Under the pieces are notes generated by a model. It made no database searches. It saw only the letters and a list, made by a program, of their open reading frames with translations, and had not been told where the DNA came from. From Neodontobutis hainanensis (lineage: Eukaryota; Chordata; Actinopteri; Gobiiformes; Odontobutidae): a stretch of DNA of 64,000 nucleotides. The stretch lies in contig JALDNG010000040.1 of the NCBI GenBank assembly GCA_024349245.1, positions 682,001 through 746,000 on the forward strand, in the 5' to 3' direction. Positions 1-12,700 of the stretch are shown piece by piece. Each line of letters opens with the position of its first letter. Position 1 is the stretch's first letter. The position numbers and the translations under genes are program-made.

Positions 1-580
1 ATGAGACCCAACTCTAGACTGATTTGAGATGTTTAGTTTGGGCATCTGTTGTGTATTTAAACATGGTCCAGTTTTGAAATTGGGCTGAAACCGGAGTTTG
101 CTATTATTCTGTTGTCATTTCCAGTTGGTCTAGTTCCTCCAGTTTCTAAATATAGCCTTTGGGGGAAATGAGCTGGCACCACCTCAAACAGAGCCAACCC
201 CTCCTCTATGAGGTGTGTATTTGAGGGCTCCACCCCCTCAGACGCTGACACATTCACCCACAGCTGCCATGTGTACTTTACTCACCTGAGGGGGCGTGGC
301 TACCTGACAAGGGATGTTTGAAAGGAGGAAGTAGGGTTGTATTGCTTGAGTAACTGCTGCTGGAGAATGAGCTGAGGTGTGGTGACTAAGGAAAAGAGAG
401 AAATAAGGATTGTTTTGTGAAATAGTTTTTAAAAAGTGGAAAGGTTTGAGGAATTTTGACCGTGTGGAATGCATAAAGACCGAAGCAGGATTAAAAGGCA
501 ATCCTCTGAACATTGGAAGTCCCAGTTTACCATTGATTGTGGTTCAAAAGTCCTGATTGTGACGTAATTGTTGAGCGTCA
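1..580. other. Sequence upstream of the first DGK exon
   Basis: AT-rich, without a recognisable gene, promoter or repeat. Short frames on the minus strand have no protein-like character. It may be 5' flank or an intron of the kinase gene, depending on whether 581-736 is the first exon. Confidence 0.5.
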
Positions 581-736
581 ATGCCAGGGTTGTGCAAGTC
601 CAGTGGGTGTTGCATGGCGCCCCTGTTGTTTCGACTTCAAGAACCTGGGCAAGGGGACGACAGCCAGCTCAGTCACGAGGACCAACTGGACCAGCTCCAC
701 CTAGAGAAATCACAGCAGAGTGGACTCTCTGATAAG
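581..736 (+). CDS. dgkk: DGK putative N-terminal exon
   Basis: An open frame from an ATG at 581 (52 codons) ends in ...GLSDK and a good donor (gtcagt) in phase 0. This matches the phase-0 acceptor of the PH exon, giving the join SDK-KSVKEGILLK. The segment is rich in Gln, Asp, Ser and Leu, like the low-complexity N-termini of type II DGKs. The start is uncertain. A second in-frame ATG lies at 614, neither has a strong Kozak context, and a possible acceptor (cttcaag) ends at 648, so this may be an internal exon with the true start outside the window. There is no sign of the long Glu-Pro-Ala-Pro repeat known from mammalian kappa. Confidence 0.5.
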
Positions 737-3700
737 GTCAGTGACGGGCGGCTGATCAAATATTGAGTCGAGTCTGTTTGAATGTAAAAGATGTGGTAAA
801 GTTATGGTGGATTTGTTTATGGTTCAAAGCTACAGGTGTGGGTTAGTGCGATGCAAAGCGTGTTTTTGACTGGCAAATTGTTGGTCTGGTTTTAGAAGTC
901 TTAGGTCTCCTACAATGTCCACCCTTAATCAGGTGAGTAGATAAAGTAAAGAACATGCACTCATTTTTGCTATCCGGATTAAACTCATAAATGTTACACT
1001 TCAACCAAAATGAAGGTAAAAAGTAAAGGGCTGTCAGTATCTTCTGGACAGCCCTTAATTTTTTTTACATCAATGTTATAGGCTTGCACAGTAGATCACT
1101 GATTTATCGTTATAGCAAATTTATCGTTATAGCAAATTTATCGTTATAGCAAATTTATCGCTATAGCAAATTTATCGTTATAGCCAATTTATTGTTATAG
1201 CCAATTTATTGTTATAGCTGATTTATTGTTATAGCAAATTTATCGTTATAGCCAATTTATCGTTATAGCCAATTTATCGTTATAGCTGATTTATTGTTAT
1301 AGCAAATTTATTGTTATAGCTGATTTATTGCTGTAGACAATTTTATTATTACAATATCTACAATACTTATTGCAAGAAACTGTTAAAATCGCCATCATAT
1401 AAAAATTGTCTTTTATGCAACAGAAATCCCTGTATTTCTTTACAAATTCAAATTTCAATTTTTCAAGTGCATTTGCATATTTTCATATATTTTCTAACAT
1501 CATGCATAAATGGCCATTCAGTTTTCCCAAGAACACAACTGGATTGTAAACTCAAACGGCTATATCTGGTTTCTTGTGCAGAACGAAAAACAAAGTGAAA
1601 GCGAAATTCCAAAATCCATGTGCTGTTTGATGCAGTCTATAATAAAGGCTCACTGGCATTTTTTACATATCTAACATAAAAAACGACAATAATACATATC
1701 AAAGATGCTGTTACATGCATGTTAATAAGTGTTAATAGTATTATAAAGTTGACTTACAATGAACTGGACAAGAACTATTATATCTGATAAAAACATAATT
1801 TTGTAATTTTCAGCTGTACTCGTTTAAATTCAATCTTTATTCAAGGTTCTGAATTTTGGTACATAATAGATAAATAAAAACGATACAGTATTAAGTTTGA
1901 AATTAGATTTAGTCCTTTTATGTAAAGTTTGTATAAAGTCTCCTAAGCCAGTGTTTTTTCTTTTGTAGATGTGGGAGGCAATGAGGAAGTATACATCCTT
2001 GTACTTCCTCATTTTACAAAACGCAAGTGTAATGTCCATTGTACTGAATGTAGGGCTGTCAAAAATAAATTTGAATTGTCAGGTTATCCAGTACAGCTCG
2101 GTGCACGGTGCATTAGAGGCCAGCAGCGTTTCAGGGTAACTTTTACAACACAAACACTACACAGCCCATACCTTCTGCAAAAACGTACTGAATTTATCTG
2201 CAAAGATATGCGCCCGATAAGTGTTGTGGATGACGAAGGCTTTCAAAAGAAAAATGCAACGCTTGATTTGGTTTATTTGCTTATTGCTTGAGCCCTCTTG
2301 TGGGCATAGCAGACAATATATTTGTAGTTTTACCACCACCAAAATAATGTTTTTCACACAAACCTCTGTAACATTAGCTAGTTCCCATTGTATTTAGCTT
2401 ACTTTTAAACTCAATTATCAGGTATCAGGTTTACGTTTTTGGGGGAGGCTCACACCTTTTGTTTATCTGCTTAAATCAAATGCACCTCACATATCAAAAC
2501 GAGTCACTGATTTTCTAAAGGACTCCCTTTGGTCCTTAACTGGTTTTATTAATAGAATGATCAATGAGGGGCAGAAAACTACATTTTAAATTCTTTTGTT
2601 ATGTGGTCATCTTCATATTTGTTATTTGTTTTATTAAACGATAACATTTAATACCAAAAACCCTGTGTTTTTGAAAATCAAAGCAAATTTCCAAAAGGAA
2701 CTGCAATTGTCATCAGCAAGAGCGAGTTTATTCAGACCAGTGTCAAACTAATCTGTGTTTCAGAACAATGGTGGTTATTTTGCCACATTATACTTACGCT
2801 TTACTTCAATAGATGTCGAGTTTCTGTCTTCAGATGTCCAATGTCTGGACTGTCACAACTATAAACTGCCAGATATATGTATTTTGGATAGCATTGCCCT
2901 CCTTCTTCTGGAACTAAATAAGTAAATGTTGCTCAGTTGTGCAAAGCTTTGTAGATTTTAGATAATTAAGTTTAGTTTGTATTGGCGTCTGCTCAGTCGG
3001 CTTGTTGACCTAAATAAGATAAATAAATTTTCAAAGTGTTGGATCTCGGGGTAGATTCTCTTCAAAGGCCAGTCTGAACTTGAGATGCTGTGTTAATTCG
3101 GCTCCACTTCACAGCTGTTTGTGCGAGTGTTGGGTCTTTGGGGGCTGATTGTTGTGATGTAATTAGTGCTGCTCTAATGAATTCACCGGTCTGTCTGAAA
3201 ACAAACTCAGCAGGAGATAAGAGGAGACTGAGGAGGAGAGAAAAACCCTAACTACGCTCCTGACTTCAGCCAACAGTATATGTAGTGTTAATCCAGTCAT
3301 ATGTACAGTGCCCGAGCCCTGTTTGCATTGGAGCAAGATAAACACTTATCCAAATGACAGCTAGCTGTACAAATGTCTCAGAGGTGGCTCACATACAGCT
3401 CTATTCACCCTTTAAAGGTCACCTCAAAATAACTCTGAACCTTTGAAAAAAAAAAACATATTACTGATGATTTGCCACATTCTTTCTACAGCCTCTGAGC
3501 ACCTATATTATCCTTGTAGTCCCTTGATGTTGTCTACGAACCAGTGTTGGATGTTACTGTAATTAAATTACCCACTGAAAAAGTAAAGTAAGGAATTACT
3601 GTTAATTTTTAGGTCATTTAAATAGTTCCTAGAAAGAAATCCTACGGAAGCACCTCACAAGGCATCAACAAACACTTTTGAGTGATCCATGTTCATCGAT

Positions 3701-6700
3701 AGATAACACCTGTTAAGCAGGCATAACTTGATTTTACTTTGCCAGTGCAGAAAGTGTGTGAAGGTGAGCTTAAAAAAATGATTGCAGGCTACACAGTGGA
3801 AGAGATGCTACCGCTCCGTCTTTTTGCCGCATGTTAACCAAAGAAAAAAACAACCCTAACCAATCTTTAAAATATATTTCAAACTGAATTCTAGCTAAGA
3901 CATCACAGCACATCTGTAGTCTGTGTTTTAAACTGATATATGCTTTTTACTAATGCCATGTGTAAAGTAATTTACTCGTACTCAGTAAATTGTAAAAATA
4001 GCGGAAAAAATAGACTGTGGCAAAACTTAAATAAACTTGCAATTACTAATAAGCTGCTAAACCTGTCTGAGTATATGTAGCTACCTTTGTATTTTCACAA
4101 TGGAAGCTGTAAAGTAGGAGTAAAGTTTATAAAGAATTAGTGGACAACATTGTAAACCGTTTAGCTAACCATGTTTTATTTACATATTCACAGATAGTAC
4201 ATCATGTTACCACAAAGTACACCCAGTAGGTTCACCATGTACCCAGAAAAAACATGTTATTGTCCTGTAGGGACCCTGTAATTACCCAGTAAATGCTTAA
4301 TAATAGTAAGTCGTGGTCTGTAATCTAAAGCATTACTCTTAATCTGTCTTAAAATTGTGAAAGAGCAATGGTTGTCTTGGAGCCAGCCCTCAGTTCTGCG
4401 TCTGAATCCCAATAATGCGCTGATCTTTTGGTTCATTATTTATAATTTGCAGTTATGATTGGTATTCTTATCTAAAAGTGTATCAAGTGAGGCCAACACA
4501 AGTTTTTATAATAATTATAGTTGACTCTATTGTGTTTAAAAAATCCTAAAAACACATGTATACTAACCTTATAATAATGTAATACATGATAATGTAACAG
4601 CATTCGCTCATGTCTGGAGATGTCGTGCAGTCTTGTGTGTGCTGTGTTGCTTTTATTTTATAAAAGCAAAGCAATAGCCACAGGGTACATTAAAACAAGT
4701 CAGACCGCCTTCTACTGTGACATAATTGTCATTAATCTGATTGGCTCACAGAGACTCCCGCAGCTACATCACGGCTCGGTATGTCGAGCCGATTAATGTC
4801 AAACCAAAAAGAGGAAGTGCTCAGAATAACTGATGGCTCCCGATGGTGGTGTTGTATAAAAACTGAGCTATAGTCCGATAGTACAGCTCAGTGTTTCCTC
4901 AGATGAACCAGTGGTGAGTCAACCAAAAACTTTTAAATGTTGTTTTCTCAAACCTTTGACTGTTGGAGTTTTCCTGAAAGCACTTTTTGAATCATTTTGT
5001 TTTCTAAGTTGACTCAAAATATGTGCAAATGTGTTTACAGTAAAAACTGATGGTGTGTTTAACTATAGGCAATAAACAAGACATTACAGTATTTTACATT
5101 TTTACCAAATTCCTTTTACCTATTTTAATAGAAAAGAGAAACCAACATACCATAAAGTTCAGTAAATTTTACAGGTTAAACAGTTTTTTTATATATTACG
5201 GTAATTTCCTGTTAATAATAATCTTGTAAAAAATTTTTGGTTCATAATTATAAACCTATTTTTAAAGGAAAGGTTAAAACGTAGGCATCTGGGCTTGGTT
5301 TTCATGGTGAAAATGTTTTGTCTCTTAATTTCAAGTGTGAAGAAAGCAGTGTTTCAAAACCTTAATCAAAATTGACTCTAGAACAAGAACATCTGAATAG
5401 AGCAGTGTCACTAACGACTCACCTGAGCCTTTAACGACTCTCGCATCAGGAGTCACTCTGTCCTTTTAAGGTAACAACTATGATACAGAACAGCTCTTCC
5501 CTGATTCAGAGTCTTCCTTTTGGGCTGGATTTCCCGATGAACCTGTCGAGAAGAGATCCTGCCAAGAGACTGTCAGACTTGTTTGTTTTGGTTGATCACG
5601 CATTGAAAAACAGCACTTTTTATGGATTCAGAGAGCGGACTTTGCGATGGTTCCTGCATTGAGATAACAAAAAACAATACCCTCTCTCCATCTTGATGTT
5701 CTCTCCACTCTGTCAAATCAGTGTCATCGCAAAATTGTGTCAGAAGAAGCCGACCTTGGCATTAGAACAAAATTAAGCAAATGGTAATCATCTCCAGGGC
5801 ATTTTCGAAATGCAGCAGTAAACTCTGGAGTTGTGCACCATTCTCATAGAAAGTAACCGTTGTTGTCTAACGTTACTCTTGATATAGATACTCTTCTGGT
5901 TGTGTGATAATTATTTAACAAGCTTATAATTTAGAGTATTCAAGCCATTGTCTGATGCATAAAGAGGAAATTGTTCAAAACTTTCCCATTTCCTCTTTTC
6001 TTATTCACCTCAGTTAAACCTGTTATTCTGGTTTAGGTTATTTTTATCTTTCTGTTAACAACACACTGAAGGAAATAGATAAATAAAAAGTGAATTGCTG
6101 CATTGTGCAATATGATTGATTCACAACATCAAGTTTGAAGACTTAAGTGTTTCAGAAATTTCAGCTATTTTTTTATTATCTGCTTATAATTGGCACAAAG
6201 CATTAGGCTATTTAAAGAAAGGAAAAGTGAGGCATTTATTTCTCCTGAAAGTCCACACCAAGTTCCAAATTAAGAACTATTTTATTATTAACTTCATTAT
6301 TACACTGTTTTCATTTGGTTCTACTTTTGGTTTCACCGTTTTGATAAGCCCTTTTTTTGATGCTTAATAAAATAAAACTTTTCCTGATGCTTTGTTTACT
6401 TCCGTCATAAAAACGGGGAAGTGTGTCTCTCCAGTCGACGGCTTCTACTGTGGGTACTCTGCAGCGGCTCATTTTACAGTTTAACCGTAGAAATACAATT
6501 ATGACTTGACTTGACTTTATTTTATTCATGCTTACAGTCAAACAACTAATATTCAGCAGAATTTACATGTTATTAAAACCCTATTTAAGCTAAAAACAAC
6601 ATGTTAAAAGCACATACAAACTGACAATAGCAAGACAACAGATATTTAAATTCGGGATATTATAATCATGGAGTAGGCCTAAAGAGACAAACGGCTGAAA

Positions 6701-9700
6701 CTTCCAATGTACTGTTTAAGACCATCTCTGTAATAATCATTAGGAAATATGGAAGACATCTGTCTTAGCGTAGGAAGAAAAGAAGAGGCATACAAAACTC
6801 AAATCAAAGTAATCTGTGAGTCTTATGTGTTAATACGCCCGACTGATGCACTCTTATTCATGTGTTTTAATTTTCGTCATTTCTGTCATTTGGTTCGAAA
6901 GTCCATAGTAATGTTAAACGTTCTTTCACTCTACAAACAAACCGGACCTTGGTTCAATTTGTTCCTTAGTTTGGACCAAGACCACCTCTTTTTGCTGGAC
7001 CCAAGAGCAGGTGTTTGATCTGAACTACAGTACCACTGGAGCTTTCACATCTGACACTTTGGTCCGATGTCAACGATTTCAAGACCGGTCCTGTCAGTCA
7101 GACTCAGAGGTCCCATTATCAAATATTTTTTATTTTAGAAATGACAGAAAAATCTGAAAGCCATCCTTCATTTTGACGGATTATTCAGAGGATGATCTAT
7201 TGTAATTCCTACTCCTGACCAGTTGGTGGCGAATGTACATCAATCAGCAATTATCTTGAATCGTCTTTGTCACGCTGCATTCAGTTGCAAAAATGTCAGC
7301 TGAGTGTGAGTAGATTTTTCAAACCGCCAAAAAGTTCTGATATTGTTAATAAAGGTGAAAAAAGAGGATATGATGCAATGGAGGATGAAGGAGGACAAAC
7401 GGAGAACACTGAGCAGTCACTCACAGCTGTTACGGAACAATCAAGCTTCAAAAAGGAGGTGAAGAAGAGGGAGTATCGTGTTCAGTGAGAACAGGAGTTT
7501 ACATGGCTGAGGTGGGAAGGAGGAAGAGCTGTAGAAAAGCTAACACAAGTAACAAATTTGTCAGGGGGTGCTCTGAGTAATCTGAGTAAAACAAAAAGCC
7601 ATTATAAGTATTATTAAAGTATGAAAATTAAAAATGACAGATATTAATACTACTACTAATAATAATAATAAACTATATTAATAGACTAGACTAGGGAAAT
7701 TTTACAACTCTGTCCATCAAAAATGACAGAGAGTGAGAGAGTCTAGTGCAGGGATGGGCAAACTAAGGCCCGGGGGCCACATGCGGCCCCTTCGGCTGTT
7801 CAATGTGGCCCACCAAGCATTTACTAATATTTTATTGATGATTAAACACTGCATATATTTTTTTCTTTTCCTTCAATTTCTTTGCAGCAATCAGCTGATT
7901 CCACTTTACGACATGCTGCAAACGGTAAATATCATTCCTATAGTCAAAATAAACGTGTTTTTATTGAGCATAAGGGAGTTCCCCATGTTGGCCCGGCCCT
8001 CCACAAGAGTTCCATGTTCTAATGTGGCCCTTGGAGAAAAATAATTGCCCACCCCTGGTCTAGTGCGACCTCTGGACAGACTAGAAAATTAACAAAAAAT
8101 AAATATTATTTTAAGTCCAATCGGGAATAAGAATTATAAAATAAATAAGCCGTTACTTATACGTTTAAAATTTCTACTCGCCTTTTTTTCTCACCAGGTT
8201 CTACCTTTTATTCTACTTTTCTAAACTTAAGCTCATGTATAGTTTGTCCCATTGCCGTGGTGTCCCTCTGCTTTCACAGTTGTGAGGGCTTAACTTTCTG
8301 TACTTGACACAGAGGCCGATGTATTGAAACTTCCCTCTGATCCATTAATGTTTTCAGCGTAGTGTCACATTGATAACCCATGTTGCGTTGTGTCCTCTCA
8401 GGGGAAGAACAAAAGAGGAATGAGTGGACGATAAGGAAGAGGCAATAAGTATTTTTTTGCTCAAGAAAGCGACTTCTGTCCGTCCTTTGTGCAGCTACAC
8501 CTCATCACAGCTGCTGCCGTCGCAAATCTAGACGAGATCCCGCTGTTCTGTTGACACACCCTGACACTCTGCCAATCAGGGCTCTCCGTGTCTTTATTTA
8601 GACGTACGTCCGCACTGCAAATAAAAGTGAGCTAGAGCTGATATTTTAGAGAGGTTTGAGTGACAGCAACTTAATCTCTGCTGAAGTTATTGGATTTACT
8701 AAACAAGACGGTTTAGCAGATTCCAGAGCCTTAGATACAGTTTGAGTTTCTGTTTGCCTTTTTTTCCATTAAGTGGTGTTTTGAAATACGTTACTAAACA
8801 GGAAGAAGTAAAATAGGAAAGCAAATTGTAAATCAACACTGCTCTAAAGGTTTATAGGTGCTCATTTGTTAAATTTGGTCTCATTAGGCTTCACTACCTC
8901 CATCGACTCTATGTTTTAGATAGAAAAATAAATCCTGCACATTCCTTTTGAAAAAAAAAAAGAACACGTTGTGGTGTGGTCCTTTAGGCAGAGTGTACGT
9001 TTCTGTGAGCGCTCAGCTGACAAATGCAGGCCTTCAGGCTCATTGTGCTGCTTTCTGAGTGTCTCTCTTGTGTCTCGCTAAAACAAAGCGTCTCATTGAC
9101 AGGATAAACACATCCCCTTTTTGTTTGTGTTGAAAGACTGCAGTGCACTTACATGTATTTTTTTTCCTTTTCCTTTATCCTCCTCCCATCTTCCCCTTTT
9201 TCCCCCCGTCTGTCATGTTTTTTTGTCGACAGAAAAGTGTTAAAGAGGGAATCCTGCTGAAACAGACCAGCTCCTTTCAAAGATGGAAACGGCGGTACTT
9301 CAAGCTTAGGGGCAGAACCCTGTACTACGCCAAAGACTGCAAGGTACAGAAATGTACAATGAGACCTGATTATGTCATCTGCAAATGTATGATGGTATGT
9401 ACTTGTAAATAAACGACACATTGGAAAGTTGCCTTTGTCTTTGGCAGTCTCTAATTTTTGATGAGGTGGACCTGTCGGATGCCAGTGTGGCCGAGACCAG
9501 CACCAAGAACATCAACAACAGCTTCACGGTACAAAAAAGAACGGTCAAAAAGCTTTATGATGCTTAAGGTTTTTAAATGTTTTGAAGTGATGATGGTGCT
9601 GCTGTTTTACCTATTTTCACAAACAGCAATTTTTATTAAATGCCCAGCAACTATCACAATTATGTTTAGTTTTTCCAATTATATGGCAAGCCAAATTAAA

Positions 9701-12700
9701 TTTAACATGACCCACCTTTTTGGTGTACTTACTAACTATATGCACTATAAAGTCCTTTTGGCCAGGATACGCCAAGACCTACATAATACAATGACCTCTG
9801 TAAAAGACATGATGAAAGAAGACTCTCATCTTATCAAAGTTTGTCATAGAAAATGCTGGTGTGACTAAAAACAATTAGTATAAGTCATAGTGTCCTGTTT
9901 GATAATGTAAACCAATGTATTCTAAAGATAAAATGACTTTGCTTTGGTTTTACACAACATAATCCCGTCAGTGCTGCTCTTAAACAGTTGCTCACGGTCT
10001 AAACTGGGAACTAATGAGCCTTATTGATTTATTACAGAAAATAGTGAGATTGTGCAGTTTGCATGAAGCCTCACATGAACCTTGCATAATACTGAACTAA
10101 CCCTTTTTACCCTGTTCCACTTTTCCAAAATCAAATCGAATAAATGCTTTATATGATACTTGAGATCTTAGGAGCATAATTCTTGCTTACATATCAAATA
10201 TTCTGTGCATCAGTTCTGCCTTTTCTTTCTTCTTTAGGTAATAACGCCATTCCGCAAACTCATGCTGTGCGCCGAGAGCCGGAAGGAAATGGAGGACTGG
10301 ATCAGCGCTCTTAAATCCGTCCAGAAATGGGAAACGTATGAGGTTTGTCTTTCTCATCTTGTTTAAGCCTCTTTTTATCCCTCTTCATTATTTATTTTGT
10401 GAGCTGGCATCAGACTAGACCACGGACGGTGCCAAATGAATGATCCGTTGATGAAAGGCAGCCATGCTTGTACACAGTAATGTAGTTGAATATATTCTCT
10501 TGTCTCATCCACCTCGGTCCCTTTATGCTCTTAACTCGTGCACTGCCTGCTTCTTGTTTCTACTCTTTGCCAGCAGAATAATTGAGCTCATAAAAGCAGA
10601 CCTAGTGTTTTAATAGACTATAAAGACAGATGAGGACTTGAAGCTCCAGTATAAGCTGAGCCAAGTCTCCCAGGTTCACTTTGATTCTACTTTATGCAAT
10701 AGATTTGAGGTTTTTGTTACTTTATCACTTTAGGCCATGAGATTTCTTAACTTATTTCAAAGTAAAACCTTTTTGTTTTAGAAGACACGGAGTGTAACAA
10801 AATACAACACTAAAATCATATGACTTGATAGGTTCACGAGCGTCAAGAGCAAAGTCTGAAAGAAAAACTAAATGAGCAGAGGTAAAAAAAAATGAGTAGA
10901 TAAAATACTTTATAAATGTTTAGCGCAAGCTTATGTTTAGTTTATGGGAAAAAGCACATATACACTTATCCACACTAGGGGTGTGTATTGACAAGCACCT
11001 GGCGATACAATATGTATCACGATACACATGCCACGATACGATATATCCCAATATATTCAAATACTGTATTGTAAGATTATATATTGCAGTTTTTTAATGT
11101 AAGAATCTGGAAAACCTCATTTTGTACTCGTATTCACAAGCGCAACGGTGTATTAAATACATTAAATTTAATTATCAACATAGTGAACTCTTGAGCATTG
11201 AAATATCACGGTTTTAACAGAATACATTTTTTAACAGCGGGAAAAAAAAGAGTCGGGGCTGTATGTAGAGGCACAGACCGTTATTTTATCAACGTACTGA
11301 GTTTACATCTGCGTTTCCTTTCCTGAAAGCTGAGCTGGAGTCCAGTCGCTGCTGTGAACTGCTCTTTGTTTCTCACTGTAGCTGATGCTTCACTTCACGG
11401 GCCTTTAGAGTAACTAGGAGCACACATAAGTTTATATTATGGGATTCAGTGGGAGTGGTTTGAAATAGTAGGACTTATATTGCTAAAAATAGGTTTAGTT
11501 CAGGTTTAATTATTGCAGTCTTTTGCTGAAGCATTAGTTTGAATGTAATATGAGCCTCTATCATCTTGTGTCTGCCGTTCCTCTGGCTGTGGACCTCTAC
11601 GTGAAATCTAAAAGTCATCCCTGCGTCCTGTAATATTTCTGCTTCCCGAGGCGAGTGACTGTAATGACTGCTGATGTGTGTCCTGTCCTCTGTCCTCCTC
11701 GCATTTGGCTCCGAGGCATCGACTGTTTAACACAGAGCGCTGATGTCGCTGTCCTCTCCCTCTCCCTTCCCACAGGCCAGCCAGTTCAACATGGAGCATT
11801 TTTCGGGGATGCACAACTGGTACGCCTGCTCGCACGCCAGGCCGACCTTCTGCAACGTGTGCAGGGAGGCGCTGCCGGGCGTCACCTCCCACGGGCTGTC
11901 CTGCGAAGGTACGGACAGACACAATTTTCATATTCACACAGTGACATAAACAACCAATTTCAAATGATAGCCACAATTTGTATTAATTTTCTGCCCTAAT
12001 ATTAAATTATGACATGTTCAGGGCTGTGTAATGACAGTTCTTAGGAAATATATTGACATGATGCCAGAGAGAACTGCTGCACCAAATATTAAAGTTTATA
12101 TATACAGTTGGACTCACTTTATCTGATATTTGTTGTGTTCAGAGCAGGCTTTGTGAACATTATGAAATAAAAATCATGTTTTGGAGGAAAAAAACGTCAA
12201 TATTTTGGCCACCACTGTATGATAAATGATTGGAGCTGGTATAAAGTAAATGGAACTATTTGTTACCAATCCATCAAGCGTCCGTACAACCAGAAAAATA
12301 ACCCAGATTTAATGGTGTCTTTGGTTTGCAGTTTAGTTTAATCCAGTAAATTGACTGCTGCTGTCTATAGACTATGACTGTTACTAAAGCAGTTGATAAT
12401 GTTAGTCATTATTTCATACAAAACCCTTAAAACTGGCACGGCACTTACCATTTGTAGAATAGATATTAGATGTCTCCCTCCATGACCACAAACACATTCA
12501 TCTCGTATATTTATACTTCGACCTTTAGGTTCACAGTCCTGTAGATACAAGATACTTTTCAGTTGGAATTATCTTCCTGACGCCATAGTTCTGTGCACTC
12601 AGATTAGATTACAGAAGTAGGTCTTTAGCGTTCAATGACAGGGCGCTTCAGCTTTCTCAAGAAGTCTGTTCTTTAGAAGTTGCACAATACAAGCCAATAA

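Larger units (their letters stand above)
737..9232 (+). other. dgkk: DGK intron 1 (8.5 kb)
   Basis: Largest kinase intron. It contains the 17-bp tandem array (1101-1338), a TATA-like candidate promoter with a possible short exon (4855-4913), a LINE-like tail (around 6480-6530), a short transposase-like frame (7267-7488) and a non-autonomous hAT (7749-8057). A CCAAT box and an A/T-rich box near 8570-8630 were noted but are weak. The rest is AT-rich unique sequence. Confidence 0.6.

Noticed and set aside
1101..1338. CRISPR-like array
   Set aside because: Units are contiguous 17-bp copies without unique spacers, and the context is a vertebrate intron.
8570..8640. CCAAT box and aaataaaag as a promoter just before the PH exon
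   Set aside because: Both motifs are common in AT-rich introns. No first exon with a phase-0 donor was found between them and 9233.
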